Shown: positions 51,016 through 60,249, counted from the first letter of the stretch. The stretch: 64,000 nt of DNA from Mucilaginibacter sp. OK283 (GCF_900110415.1 NZ_FODR01000013.1:168502-232501), one strand, 5' to 3'. Notes: generated by a model from the letters alone, not told the origin. Translations and numbers: made by a program.

Positions 51016-51046
51016 AAACCGGGTATGCTATGGCATATCCCGGTTT
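51016..51046 (-). promoter_or_regulatory. Intercistronic hairpin between siderophore receptor and PepSY gene
   Basis: AAACCGGG (51016-51023) and CCCGGTTT (51039-51046) make an 8 bp stem, extended by a bulged TATG/CATA pairing. On the coding strand it is followed by a short TTTTG and ends 5 bases before the PepSY ATG. It could be an attenuator that lowers PepSY expression or an mRNA 3' end stabiliser for the receptor. Confidence 0.6.
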
Positions 51047-51069
51047 GTTTATTAATATATGTTAGTGTA

Positions 51070-53538
51070 TTAAAAACTATAGCTCACGGTAGTTAAAAAC
51101 TGCCTTGGCGCTATTGGGTTAATGCTGTAATTTTCGTGCACATTGTAATTAAGTACATTGCCTATATTGGAGATTTTACCTATGATGGAAACCTTTTTAT
51201 AGGAGTAACCAACCGAGGCATCAACCGTAGTAAAGCCCGGTACATTAACCAGCCTTGATATGGTTTGCGTTTGCCCAACCGTGTTGGCGTTACCCGCTGT
51301 ACGGTTGCCCAGGTAATACACGGATGCCCCTACTTTAAAGCCTTTCAAATCGCCGTTATAAAAGTTGTAGAATGCGCTGGCATTGGCGGTGTGCTTAGGT
51401 ACGTTAATTAAAGGCTGGCCGGCTATATTGCTGCCAACTGATGTTGATGTTTTTGAATAACGCGCGTTGGTGTAGCTGTAACCGGCCATTAAATCAAGCT
51501 CTTTTACCGGGTGTCCCGCAATATCAAGTTCAACACCATCGCTTTTGGTTTGGCCAACAAGCTCTTTAATATTGGTGTTAATGTTCACCGTAGTACCATC
51601 GGCCAAAAATGGCGCTGTTTGGGCCAGGTTATTATTAATGATACGGTATGCCGTTACATTTACTGATAAATTACCATTCAGAAAATCATTTTTAACACCG
51701 GCCTCATACTGATCTACCAATGATGGCGAAAGTGGCTTATTACTAACATCTACACCCGTGTTGGTGATAAACGAGTTAGAATAACTTGCAAATAAAGCCG
51801 TATTGGCCACCGGCTTATAAACTATACCAACGCGGGGCGAAAATGCCTTATCCTCTTTACCGGCAGCTTGTACAGCTAAAGCAGGGCTTGAAATATAATA
51901 CTTGGTAACCGATGTCGGCGCTACATACTGATACGACCAGCGGATACCTGCAAGCACCTTAATTTTATCTGATATGCTGATTAAATCATTAAAATAAGCA
52001 CCAAAGCGGTTTGTTTTTGTAAGGATACGGTATAAAGGGTTCATCTGCGGTTTATCTGTACGCAGGTTGTATTTGTTTACGTTAAAAATATTAATAGTAT
52101 CATAAACCGCTGGTTTTAACGATGTGCCATTATCCCAATAGCTTGATACCTTATTAATGGTGGCCACGTAGGTATAAGCCGTGTTGTTGTACCTGTCGGC
52201 ATCAATACCAACTAAAATATTATGTTTTATGGCGCCTGTATTAAACTGGCCGGTAACATTAAACTGGCCGGTGTAATAATCTTCCAGCGTTTTTGCGCGG
52301 TTAAGGGTACGGCCCCAATCGCCGGTTGCATCGGGCAGTACACGTTCCGTAGTTTGGTATTGCCTGTTAAAATGCTGGTAATTTAAGCCGCCGCTTATTT
52401 GCCACAAACTGTTAATTTGATGGTTAATGGTTACAGTGCCGGTTGACTGTTTGGTATTACCTGTCGACCATGAAGCACCCAGGTAGCGGTTGCGCGGCAC
52501 ATTGGCTATTACGTTATTTATTTGCCCGGTTCCAAAATCAGGCGTAAAATCGTAGTTCAGGTAATCGCCCTCTACAATAACAGTTGTTTTGTCGCTTATT
52601 TTATACAGGAATGATGGGTTAATATACTCCCTTTCGGATTTTACATTATCGCGAAAACTGTTTGCTTTTTCGTAAGTACCATTTAAACGGTAAGCCAGTT
52701 TAGAAGTTATCGGGCCATAAACGTCAAACGAGGGGCGGTACAAATCATAGCTGCCATACGTCATAGATACTTTACCGCCTGCTTCAAACAATGGCTTTTT
52801 AGTTACCATATTTAAAATACCGCCGGGTGCCACGTTGCCATATAATAAAGCCGCGCTGCCCTTTAATACCTCAATCCTGTCAAGCGAGCTCACTTCAGGC
52901 ACAACGCCGGAGTTTACCCTGAAACCGTTTTTAAACATATTGGTACTCGAAAAATTGTAGCCACGTGCACCAAAAGTTTCCTGGGTATTGCCGCGGGCGC
53001 TATACAGGTAAACGCCATTAACATTCCTGATTACATCACTTAACCTGATAGATTGCTGCTGCGCAAGCGTATTGCTGCTGATAACCATAACGCTTTGCGG
53101 CAAATCCATAGGTGCTACATTCATTTTACCAATAGTAAGCTTTTTGGTGTTGATGGTTTTTGTTGACGAAATAAGCACCTCATCCAACTGCGCCGAAGTT
53201 TCGCTTAAGGTAAAGTTTACCTGGGTAGTTTGATTGGCAACAACGGTAACCGTTTGCTGCTCGGCTTTAGTACCCATAAAGCTGGTAACTAAAGTATACA
53301 CCCCCGGCTTAAGGTTAACAAAGGTAAACGAACCATCATCAATGGTAGTTGTACTTTTGTTTAAGCCTTTTATAGCTACAGTAACGTATGCTGCCGGTTT
53401 ACCATCGGTCGTTTTTACAAAGCCGTTAATTTTGCCGCTATTGCCATCGTCATCGGCCTTAAGGGTTAAAATATTTATAAATACGAATAGAATGAGGAGG
53501 GTAAATTTTTGCAGGTAGTTGTGTATATGATTTGACAT
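51070..53538 (-). CDS. TonB-dependent siderophore receptor
   Basis: An outer-membrane ferric-siderophore receptor of 822 residues. Signal peptide 1-28 (ILTLKA end), a carboxypeptidase-regulatory-like beta-sandwich (~30-115: GKINGFVKTTDGKPAAYVTV), then the plug (DEVLISSTKTINTK ... LAQQQSIRLSDVIRNVNGVY ... GARGYNFSSTNMFKNGF ... RIEVLKGSAALLYGNVAPGG) and the barrel, ending QFLTTVSYSF with terminal Phe. The ATG at 53538 is chosen over an upstream one at 53595 because it places the signal peptide first. Two AT-rich palindromes upstream look like Fur-type boxes. The PepSY gene follows in the same transcript. Confidence 0.93.
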   Translation of the reverse strand: MSNHIHNYLQKFTLLILFVFINILTLKADDDGNSGKINGFVKTTDGKPAAYVTVAIKGLNKSTTTIDDGSFTFVNLKPGVYTLVTSFMGTKAEQQTVTVVANQTTQVNFTLSETSAQLDEVLISSTKTINTKKLTIGKMNVAPMDLPQSVMVISSNTLAQQQSIRLSDVIRNVNGVYLYSARGNTQETFGARGYNFSSTNMFKNGFRVNSGVVPEVSSLDRIEVLKGSAALLYGNVAPGGILNMVTKKPLFEAGGKVSMTYGSYDLYRPSFDVYGPITSKLAYRLNGTYEKANSFRDNVKSEREYINPSFLYKISDKTTVIVEGDYLNYDFTPDFGTGQINNVIANVPRNRYLGASWSTGNTKQSTGTVTINHQINSLWQISGGLNYQHFNRQYQTTERVLPDATGDWGRTLNRAKTLEDYYTGQFNVTGQFNTGAIKHNILVGIDADRYNNTAYTYVATINKVSSYWDNGTSLKPAVYDTINIFNVNKYNLRTDKPQMNPLYRILTKTNRFGAYFNDLISISDKIKVLAGIRWSYQYVAPTSVTKYYISSPALAVQAAGKEDKAFSPRVGIVYKPVANTALFASYSNSFITNTGVDVSNKPLSPSLVDQYEAGVKNDFLNGNLSVNVTAYRIINNNLAQTAPFLADGTTVNINTNIKELVGQTKSDGVELDIAGHPVKELDLMAGYSYTNARYSKTSTSVGSNIAGQPLINVPKHTANASAFYNFYNGDLKGFKVGASVYYLGNRTAGNANTVGQTQTISRLVNVPGFTTVDASVGYSYKKVSIIGKISNIGNVLNYNVHENYSINPIAPRQFLTTVSYSF

Positions 53539-53543
53539 GCTAT

Positions 53544-53621
53544 TTAGATTAAGTCTAATTAAGCGCAAAAATAACAACTCAATTTTAATTCGCAACTTTT
53601 ATTTAGAATTAGTTTAAATAA
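53544..53621. promoter_or_regulatory. Two Fur-like palindromes upstream of siderophore receptor
   Basis: TTAGATTAAGTCTAA (53544-53558) and a 23 bp palindrome with perfect 7 bp arms TTATTTA / TAAATAA (53599-53605, 53615-53621) share the word TTTAGA-N-TCTAAAT. AT-rich inverted repeats before a siderophore receptor suggest iron regulation by a Fur-type repressor; the consensus in this lineage is not known to me. Confidence 0.45.
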
Positions 53622-53708
53622 GAAAGACCGATAGGAGAATAACTATTTCGTTACAACACCAAAGGCAGCCGCCATCTGCATATATTAGCTTATATAAACC
53701 TCCCCCAA

Positions 53709-55019
53709 ATGAAAAAACTTTTCGCGCCCTTGTTGTTCATACTGTTGTTTATGAACTGTTTGAAGGCACAGCCGGGCAAAACCGAGATAACCAAATGGCA
53801 ATACGGCCGCAATGGCGCAGTATCCATTACCTGGGATGATGGCTCCATCAACCAGTTTAAAGTGGCGCTACCTATTTTGAACAGGCTGGGAATTAAAAGC
53901 ACGTTTTTTATTATCACGGGGCAAATACCCGGTTCCGGGTACCAGGCAAAATTTATCGGGAGGCCTTTGAAACAGATAATTGCCGAAACCGCAACAATTC
54001 CTACTAACAAAGAGAATTTTTACGAGCGTGCATCGGCAGCGGGGCACCTGGGGCTTATCGGCACGCTCGACTATCATTACAAAGCTGGTTCGTTAATTGA
54101 CGATAACAAACCCGAAGCGGCCTATAAGGTAATTGATGAGCTATACAGTAAAGTTCGCCATGGCGATTTTAAGCCGGGCATTGAGCACAACACCGAATAC
54201 AATGATGCGCATGGCACAACCTGGGCACAAATTAAACAATACGCTGCACAAGGACACGAGTTTGCCAGCCACATGGTTACCCATCCCCGCCTGGCCGCGC
54301 TCGACGAGCCCAATATACTTTATGAGATGGAGAAAAGCCGGCTGGATATTTTGCATAACCTTGGCCTGCGATACACTTTTAGCGCCGAAGGGCCTTTTGG
54401 AACCGAAAACGAGCGGGCAGTAGCGTACCTAAGCAGGGTTTACCCCGCACTGCGCAACCGCATGCCCGAACCGTGGCTGAAAGAGATTAGCAGGGGGAGT
54501 AAAGAGACGCCCGGCAATACCGATAAACCTTATGTACAGTACCAGCGCGGCGCCACCACCAAAACACCGCTGCCTATGATGAAGGCCTGGGTTGATACCA
54601 CCATGAACAGGCACGATACATGGCTTGTACTTACCCACCATGGTGTGCAGGGCATTGGTTGGGAGGCTCTGCCGGCCACTGAGCTGGATGAGTATTTTAC
54701 CTACATCAAAAACCACGAAGACAAACTTTGGATTGCCACCTTTGGCGATGTTACCAAATACATACGCGAACGCCAAAATGCAAACCTTACCACAGGCATG
54801 CAAAATGGCAAGCTGGTAATTAAAGTAAGCCACCCGCTTGATAAGCGGTTTTACAATATGCCGCTAACGCTTAAAACCTATTTACCTGCCGGGTGGAAAA
54901 GTGCTAAGGTAACGCAAGGCGGCAAGACTGTTGATGTTAGGTTGATTCGAGATAAAAAGGGCGATTATGTGCTTTACCAGGTTAAAGCCAGTACGCCTGC
55001 GATTATAACAAAATTATAA
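53709..55019 (+). CDS. Secreted polysaccharide deacetylase (CE4-like)
   Basis: A 436-residue secreted protein: signal peptide 1-20 (LFMNCLKA), then a NodB-homology domain. The metal-binding pair of motif 1 is Asp43/Asp44 in SITWDDGSINQF, and motif 2 is His188-x3-His192 in FASHMVTHPR. Likely removes acetyl groups from an N-acetylated polysaccharide in the periplasm or outside. The rest of the domain has insertions, including ERASAAGHLGLIGTLDYHYK and YDAHG-type loops, and a C-terminal beta domain (about 350-436). It stands alone, divergent from the siderophore-receptor unit. The exact substrate is unknown. Confidence 0.85.
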   Translation: MKKLFAPLLFILLFMNCLKAQPGKTEITKWQYGRNGAVSITWDDGSINQFKVALPILNRLGIKSTFFIITGQIPGSGYQAKFIGRPLKQIIAETATIPTNKENFYERASAAGHLGLIGTLDYHYKAGSLIDDNKPEAAYKVIDELYSKVRHGDFKPGIEHNTEYNDAHGTTWAQIKQYAAQGHEFASHMVTHPRLAALDEPNILYEMEKSRLDILHNLGLRYTFSAEGPFGTENERAVAYLSRVYPALRNRMPEPWLKEISRGSKETPGNTDKPYVQYQRGATTKTPLPMMKAWVDTTMNRHDTWLVLTHHGVQGIGWEALPATELDEYFTYIKNHEDKLWIATFGDVTKYIRERQNANLTTGMQNGKLVIKVSHPLDKRFYNMPLTLKTYLPAGWKSAKVTQGGKTVDVRLIRDKKGDYVLYQVKASTPAIITKL

Positions 55020-55061
55020 ACCCGGTAAAGCAATCGGAGATTTATCCGCTATCCAATATCC

Positions 55062-55478
55062 TTAATCGAAAACTATTGTATCGGGCCCCGAAACCTTGCT
55101 GATGTGGCATGCACATCCTCCTGCGATTTTAACTATGGCTGTTTTAGTTTGATGACTTGACGGATTTGTTGCAGTAATTTGTACATTATCGCCACCGGTA
55201 GAAAACTTATCTATAATATTATCGTTAGCAATGGTTTTAAATGCCGGCGAAAATCCCGGGTCAATAACGCCTGGAGCCACGATAACTGAGTCGGAACGTA
55301 AATTTTTGGCTATAAAGTCTTCTACAGTTACCCCGTCGCCGTTTTTATCAACAAAGCGAACGCCAACGCTAACAAATTCCTGGGTGCAAGTGGTAATAGC
55401 ACAGGCGGGTTGCTGGCGATTTTTGTTACACGCTGTAAAGGAAGCCACAAGTAGTAATAGTAATATTCTCCTGATCAT
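55062..55478 (-). CDS. Small lipoprotein of unknown function
   Basis: A 138-residue predicted lipoprotein: lipobox FTAC (Cys17) followed by NKN. The body contains two cysteine clusters, ACAITTC near the start (about residues 25-32) and GGCACH near the C-terminus, which could form disulphides. The middle has RFVDKNGDGVTVEDF, which resembles an EF-hand-like loop (DKNGDGVTVEDF), so Ca binding is possible but unproven. No family recognised. It is convergent with the deacetylase gene and followed upstream by the DUF2314 gene on the same strand, 48 bp away. Confidence 0.6.
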   Translation of the reverse strand: MIRRILLLLLVASFTACNKNRQQPACAITTCTQEFVSVGVRFVDKNGDGVTVEDFIAKNLRSDSVIVAPGVIDPGFSPAFKTIANDNIIDKFSTGGDNVQITATNPSSHQTKTAIVKIAGGCACHISKVSGPDTIVFD

Positions 55479-55526
55479 GATATTGGTTTTTATATCACTA
55501 CGGAGTATAAGATCACAATGCTACAG

Positions 55527-55991
55527 TTAATTATCCCTGCTCTTGCTATTCAGATATTTTTCCGAAAAATCGCCTGCTATCCTCTCATTATTTCTAAACA
55601 CTGCCCAATCTTCAACGTTTGTCTTTTTGATGGCAATTTTATCGCCGTTTTTTATTTTTTTGAGATTGAAAGGCGAATCGATAAATACGGCTCTAAAAAC
55701 GCCGTTACTGTACCCTACAATCTGCGACCACATATGTTCGTGGTTTGTGTCTTCTACAAAGTCAGACTTTACTATAAAACGGTAGTTGTTATAGTCTGCA
55801 CCATGTTCTTTTAGCATATCTAAAAACTCAGGCATATGTTTTTGGGCCGTATCTTTTAATTTTAGAAATTCAGCATCATCTTTTTTTAACCTAACAGATT
55901 GATACTTTACATCTTTCTCAACTTTAGTTTGGCCGAAAGATTGGGCACTGATAAGAACCAATAAGAGAAATAGCATTTTCCTCATAAGCAT
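55527..55991 (-). CDS. Secreted DUF2314 domain protein
   Basis: A 154-residue exported protein: signal peptide about 1-20 (ISAQSFG), then one DUF2314 domain. The family pattern is visible: FIVKSDFVEDTNHEHMW, VGYSNGVFRAVFIDSPFNL, KIKNGDKIAIKKTNVEDWAV. Function of the family is not established. The first Met may be at position 1 or 3 (MLMRKML). It lies between the small lipoprotein gene and the CocE hydrolase on the same strand, with gaps of 48 and 22 bp, so the three probably form one transcript. Confidence 0.75.
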   Translation of the reverse strand: MLMRKMLFLLLVLISAQSFGQTKVEKDVKYQSVRLKKDDAEFLKLKDTAQKHMPEFLDMLKEHGADYNNYRFIVKSDFVEDTNHEHMWSQIVGYSNGVFRAVFIDSPFNLKKIKNGDKIAIKKTNVEDWAVFRNNERIAGDFSEKYLNSKSRDN

Positions 55992-56013
55992 ACTGTTGAT
56001 ATTGTTTCTTTCT

Positions 56014-57879
56014 TTATTCTATCACCCTGACTTTCAAAAAGCTTGGCTCATCTTTAGATGTATAAACCTTGTGGGTTGCCTTTTTAAAATCTGTATCCTT
56101 AGCTTTCATAATATCCTGGAATTGCTGGGTATTCCTGTCAATAAGCGGAAACCAACTGCTTTGTACCTGCACCATCAGGCGGTGGCCTTTTTTAAAGGTG
56201 TGCAATACATCCTGTAACTCAAAATTAACAGGGGTTACTTTGCCGGGTACAAAAGGCTCGGGCTTATCAAAACCATTGCGGAATTTACCGCGCATGGCCT
56301 CGCTGCGTACCATTTGTTGATAGCCGCCCAGGTAAACATCCTTGCCGGTAAACTTGTCGTTTTTGGTCGAATCGGGGTATACGTCAATTACTTTAACTAT
56401 CCAATCGGCATCTGTACCGCTGGTTGATACTTTAAGGTTGGCCCATATGTTGCCTGCAAGGGTTACATCTTTGTCAAGCACATCGGTTTCGTAAGTTAAC
56501 ACATCCGGGCGTTGCGATGCAAAACGCTGGTCGGCGGTCATATACTCGCGTTTCATGTCGTTTTCAATCGTACTGATAAATGGCACCGGTTTGTTGGGAT
56601 CAGACACAAACTCGTCAAAACTATCACCTGCCGCAGGTGCATCAAATGAAAGTTTGCCGCCGGGCAGCAGGTACAGGCTTTTATCAACTGCTTCTTTTGG
56701 CGGCCAGGTTTTATAAGTTTTCCATTGGTTAACACCCGTTTCAAACGTCGAAACAGGTTCCAGGTTAAGGTCGGTACCTTTTAAATAATGGCTAAAAAAA
56801 GCAAACTCAATTTTCTCCCGGTAAAACGGACCTGTAGGGCCGCCAAAGCCAATATCGCCTAAATGGTCGCCGTCGCCACGGGCCCAGCCACCATGCACCC
56901 AGGGGCCCATGGTAAAGTAAACCGGGGTTTTAGGATTTTCTTTAACCAGTGTTTTATAGGTATTGATAGCGCCGTAAAGGTCTTCGGCATCATACCATCC
57001 GCCGGTAACCAGTACCGCGGTTTTAATATCGTGCAAGTGGTAAAGTACATTACGATCTTTCCAATGCTGATCATAGTTGGGATGGTCAAGCATTTCGTTC
57101 CATAACCGGATGGTGTCTTTGTAGTATTTAGTGTTTGAGTTTCTTACCGATCCCATTCTCATAAAAAAGGCATAACCATCATTAGTACCGGCATTAAAAC
57201 CGGTTCCGCGGCGTTGTGTAGGTTTATCATCCTGGCGGTTGGTAAAAAACGGGTAGAAGCCAAAATTGGCAGTAAGCATAAACGCGCCATTATGAAAAGC
57301 ATCATCGCGGTACAAATCGGCCATTGGCGCCTGCGGCGATGCAGCCACCAATGCCGGATGACGGCTTAACAATGCAGCCGTTGTATAAAACCCGGGGTAC
57401 GAAATGCCCCAAACTCCTACTTTGCCATTGTTGTTTTTAATGTTTTTCAGCAGCCAGTCAATGGTGTCATAGGTGTCGGTACCTTCATCTACATCATTTT
57501 TGGTTTTGTGCACTTCCTTTTCGGGAGTCATCTCTTCAAAAATGCCTTCGCTCATCCAACGGCCACGAGCGTCCTGGTAAACAAAAATATAGCCATCGCG
57601 CACAAATAACGATGAAGGCCCAAGGCTACCCCTGTAGGCATCAACACCATAAGGAGCTACGCTATAGGGCGTCCTATCCATCATAATAGGATACTTTTTG
57701 GTTTGATCTTTTGGTACGTATACCGATGTAAACAGCTTTTTACCATCGCGCATGGGCACATTGTATTCGTACTTGGTGTAATTTGCTTTTATATAATCAG
57801 CATCGGGGCCTTTTGGCTGAGCATAAGCACAAAAAGTTAAAAACACAAAGCTTAAAGCTATGAGGAGAGATTTTTTCAT
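56014..57879 (-). CDS. CocE/NonD family hydrolase (S15-type)
   Basis: A 621-residue secreted alpha/beta hydrolase of the X-Pro dipeptidyl-peptidase / cocaine esterase group. Signal peptide 1-20. The nucleophile is Ser160 in GVWGISYPGFY, with oxyanion stretch RTPYSVAPYG and QDARGRWMSEG preceding it; an Asp (GGWYDAEDLYG) and a His (MGPWVHGGW) follow as the triad members. The C-terminal ~220 residues form the jelly-roll PepX_C domain ending LKVRVIE. It could cleave acylated peptides, esters or glutaryl-type amides; the substrate is unknown. It is the first gene of a likely three-gene unit. An upstream palindrome lies at 57985-58015. Confidence 0.9.
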   Translation of the reverse strand: MKKSLLIALSFVFLTFCAYAQPKGPDADYIKANYTKYEYNVPMRDGKKLFTSVYVPKDQTKKYPIMMDRTPYSVAPYGVDAYRGSLGPSSLFVRDGYIFVYQDARGRWMSEGIFEEMTPEKEVHKTKNDVDEGTDTYDTIDWLLKNIKNNNGKVGVWGISYPGFYTTAALLSRHPALVAASPQAPMADLYRDDAFHNGAFMLTANFGFYPFFTNRQDDKPTQRRGTGFNAGTNDGYAFFMRMGSVRNSNTKYYKDTIRLWNEMLDHPNYDQHWKDRNVLYHLHDIKTAVLVTGGWYDAEDLYGAINTYKTLVKENPKTPVYFTMGPWVHGGWARGDGDHLGDIGFGGPTGPFYREKIEFAFFSHYLKGTDLNLEPVSTFETGVNQWKTYKTWPPKEAVDKSLYLLPGGKLSFDAPAAGDSFDEFVSDPNKPVPFISTIENDMKREYMTADQRFASQRPDVLTYETDVLDKDVTLAGNIWANLKVSTSGTDADWIVKVIDVYPDSTKNDKFTGKDVYLGGYQQMVRSEAMRGKFRNGFDKPEPFVPGKVTPVNFELQDVLHTFKKGHRLMVQVQSSWFPLIDRNTQQFQDIMKAKDTDFKKATHKVYTSKDEPSFLKVRVIE

Positions 57880-58295
57880 ATCAACTTAATAAAGCTTAAA
57901 AATAGCCAATAAAACAAAAATGGCAACCTAATTGGCTTGCCTATCGAAAACGTTACCTGATGATTATTCGCTAACAAGATGAAACGACTATAAATTGATA
58001 GTCAATTTATAATCGTTCGGTACTACCCTAAAAAAGTTTGCTATTTCTGAAATTAACAAGTTAGAATTGGCTATTGGAACTATAAGCTGATTAGCTAAGA
58101 TACCTGATCATATCATGGCCAGCCTGGATCCCGAATTTCCCGCTCCTGTCTGTCTTCCATTTTTCTCAGCTTTGTAACACATGGCTGGTTCTAAAACCAA
58201 CACGCCCCTACTATTTCCGGCGTTGGTTATAGTATACCCGCTTTTATTACCGTTTGCGGGCTTAGTTGGCAGCCAATCGCAATAGTAACCTTATC
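57880..58295. other. Intergenic region upstream of CocE hydrolase
   Basis: 416 bp without a recognised gene. It contains the strong palindrome at 57985-58015; the rest (about 58080-58290) has no open frame or repeat I recognise, and must carry the 3' end of the DUF4397 transcript. Confidence 0.5.
57985..58015. promoter_or_regulatory. Long palindrome, possible operator or hairpin
   Basis: CGACTATAAATTGA and TCAATTTATAATCG pair over 14 positions with one G-T-type mismatch around a 3-base loop. It lies 106 bp upstream of the CocE hydrolase start. AT-rich without a T-run, so an operator or RNA hairpin is more likely than a terminator. Confidence 0.55.
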
Positions 58296-59057
58296 CTACT
58301 GGGATGTTTTAATCAACAAGTTATTGGTTAACACCGCCGCGCCAAAGGCAACTGAGTCTGCACGGCCTACTATTCCCTGGGTATAAATAGTGTATGCCCG
58401 CCCATCCAGCAGACTAACATTGCTCAGTGTGTATTCCGTTTTTGTGGGGGTGGTGTGTACGTTTATAGTAAAGTTATAATTGCCCGTTGGCAGGTTTACG
58501 TAAGGTGTCAGCGTGTTAAATTTAACACCTGCCGTACTGGTTACCAGCGTATCATTGGCCCTTAAATCTAAACCTGGCGATGACGGGGAGGTATTTGCAA
58601 ACCTTACCTTGGCCCGGCCTATTGGCGGCAAAGTAGCGGTATCCAGCGATAATATGGAATTTTTTATACTACCATCGGCCAGGTATCCGGTTAAAAAAAT
58701 GGTGTATTTAGCGTTGCTCCTTAAAACGGTATCAATTTCAAAAGGGATATTTACTGCCGCTGCGCTGGCTGTACGGAATTGCAATGGCGGCGTAATTGTA
58801 GACAATGTAAAATAACCCGAGCTGGTTGGATAGGTATATGCAGTTGCGCTTTGCCTAACCGAGTTTTGATATAAATTTAAAGGCTGTACATCCGGGCTTA
58901 AATTAATGACCTGCAACTGCGTATTTGTACCTGTTATGTTTGTTGATTTACCGCACGATGCAATAAAGCAAAGCAGCAGCACCAATGGTGCGCCGGTAAA
59001 TAGTGATAGTATTAAGCCGTTTTTATGTTTATTATTCATCTTATTATTCACTGCCAC
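58296..59057 (-). CDS. DUF4397 lipoprotein, downstream member of a pair
   Basis: A 253-residue predicted lipoprotein with a DUF4397-type body. The signal includes a basic N-terminal extension (MAVNNKMNNKHKNGL) before the hydrophobic segment and lipobox IASC at about residue 35. The DUF4397 elements LQVINLSPDVQPLNLYQN and AKVRFANTSPSSPGLDLR each mark the start of a beta-sandwich module. The domain is common in Bacteroidota surface proteins, function unknown. The start overlaps the upstream homologue by 14 bp, so translation is coupled. Confidence 0.8.
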   Translation of the reverse strand: MAVNNKMNNKHKNGLILSLFTGAPLVLLLCFIASCGKSTNITGTNTQLQVINLSPDVQPLNLYQNSVRQSATAYTYPTSSGYFTLSTITPPLQFRTASAAAVNIPFEIDTVLRSNAKYTIFLTGYLADGSIKNSILSLDTATLPPIGRAKVRFANTSPSSPGLDLRANDTLVTSTAGVKFNTLTPYVNLPTGNYNFTINVHTTPTKTEYTLSNVSLLDGRAYTIYTQGIVGRADSVAFGAAVLTNNLLIKTSQ

Positions 59058-59766
59058 TATTAAATAAACCTACAAGAATACCAGCGTTTCCGGCCGGCAA
59101 AGCCGTTCCATACCCATAAAAGGTATAAATTTTACCTGCGGTCAAAGTTACTGTATCAACTTTAGGTAAAGTGGGGTAAGCCGCCCGATATATACCAATG
59201 TAATGAACACCCTGTTTAATACGGGTAAACTCAGTCGACGTTTTAAAAGCGATATTTGTCTTCCAGGGGGTATCTATCGGCACCGTTCCGGTAGTTCCTC
59301 TTAATATAAAACTCATATTGCCTGCGCTGGCCGAGGCATTTACAAATCTTACCCTGGCGTATGTGGCTTTCTTTGCGCTGTCAGTATCAAGTACCAGGGT
59401 ATCAAGGGTACTAAATACATCATCGCTGTTTTGGCCGGCTATGTATATGGTGTGGTCTGATGCCGAATCGGCCTGGAAAGGTTTGTTATAAAACGGCGTG
59501 GAAGCGCCATCAACCTTAAATGAGTAATTTTTAGTACCGGCGGGCACAGTAAGATAACCGAGCGAACCGCCCGGATAAAAAGTTGATGTATTGTTAAAAC
59601 GCGTACCGTTTATATAAAAATTAACGTTGGCGCTTGATACATTTACCACGTCAACAAAAGCCGTAACCGTTGATGTACTGGCAGGAGCATCGTTGCTCTT
59701 TTTACAGGATGCCCAGAAGGCGCCTGCTGCCGCAATAAAAAACAAAACCTTTATCCTGGTATTCAT
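59044..59766 (-). CDS. DUF4397 lipoprotein, upstream member of a pair
   Basis: A 240-residue lipoprotein with lipobox WASC (Cys21) then KKS. Two modules are recognisable: VTAFVDVVNVSSANVNFYIN and ATYARVRFVNASASAGNMSF, the same pattern as the downstream gene. The C-terminus ends LVGLFNSGSE. The two genes look like an old duplication, differing in length and in the second module. Surface or periplasmic location is expected from the lipid anchor; the role is unknown. Confidence 0.8.
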   Translation of the reverse strand: MNTRIKVLFFIAAAGAFWASCKKSNDAPASTSTVTAFVDVVNVSSANVNFYINGTRFNNTSTFYPGGSLGYLTVPAGTKNYSFKVDGASTPFYNKPFQADSASDHTIYIAGQNSDDVFSTLDTLVLDTDSAKKATYARVRFVNASASAGNMSFILRGTTGTVPIDTPWKTNIAFKTSTEFTRIKQGVHYIGIYRAAYPTLPKVDTVTLTAGKIYTFYGYGTALPAGNAGILVGLFNSGSE

Positions 59767-59883
59767 AGTTACGTCAAAAGTCTTAAGTAGTAAGTCTTAA
59801 GTTTTATAATTATTCTTTTCATGTGCATGCGGCCTTTTTTTCCAATCCGGGAGAGCCAGTGTACCATGACATATCCGTTTTCC

Positions 59884-59959
59884 TGTCATCCTGAGGTACG
59901 AGGGATCTATCAGTCATGTATGACAAAAGTTCACAGATGCCTCGTATCGAATCATGACG
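59884..59959. repeat. TGTCAT...ATGACG palindromic element
   Basis: TGTCATCCTGAGGTACGAGG at the left is inverted at the right (CCTCGTATCGAATCATGACG), with 13 of the inner bases matching. Same family as 9955-10213 and 29803-30041. It sits in the 514 bp gap between the DUF4397 pair and the sliding-clamp gene. Confidence 0.8.
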
Positions 59960-60000
59960 TGTTGTAGTTTACACACATATTCGTTTGAACGCTGGCTACA

Positions 60001-60143
60001 ACTCACCCCGGCTACGCTACGCTAGCCGACCCTCTCTCCGGCTAAAGCCGCAAAGAGGGTAAATCCCAATTTCCTTTTTTTTTGCCCCTCTATGCGACGA
60101 AGTCGGAGGAGGGGCAGACGGGCGGAGCCTCGTCGGGGTGAGT
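60001..60143. repeat. 143 bp nested palindromic element
   Basis: Outer arms ACTCACCCCG (60001-60010) and CGGGGTGAGT (60134-60143) are perfect inverted repeats. Inside lie two smaller hairpins: ACCCTCT/AGAGGGT (about 60029-60060) and GCCCCTC/GAGGGGC (about 60084-60115), separated by a T-rich stretch. GC-rich against the surroundings, without a gene. Confidence 0.75.
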
Positions 60144-60220
60144 CGCCGCCGCTATACCTACCCCTTTTACATTCCCATCACTAATAACTCCCGTCCGAAA
60201 CATTTGTTATCCGTGCCGAA

Positions 60221-60249
60221 CAAAAAAGTCCGGTTTTTAAAGCCGGACT
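60221..60249 (-). terminator. Terminator after sliding-clamp gene
   Basis: On the minus strand AGTCCGG / CCGGACT (60227-60233, 60243-60249), extended by a neighbouring G-C pair, is followed by six T. It lies about 32 bp past the stop codon. Confidence 0.85.
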
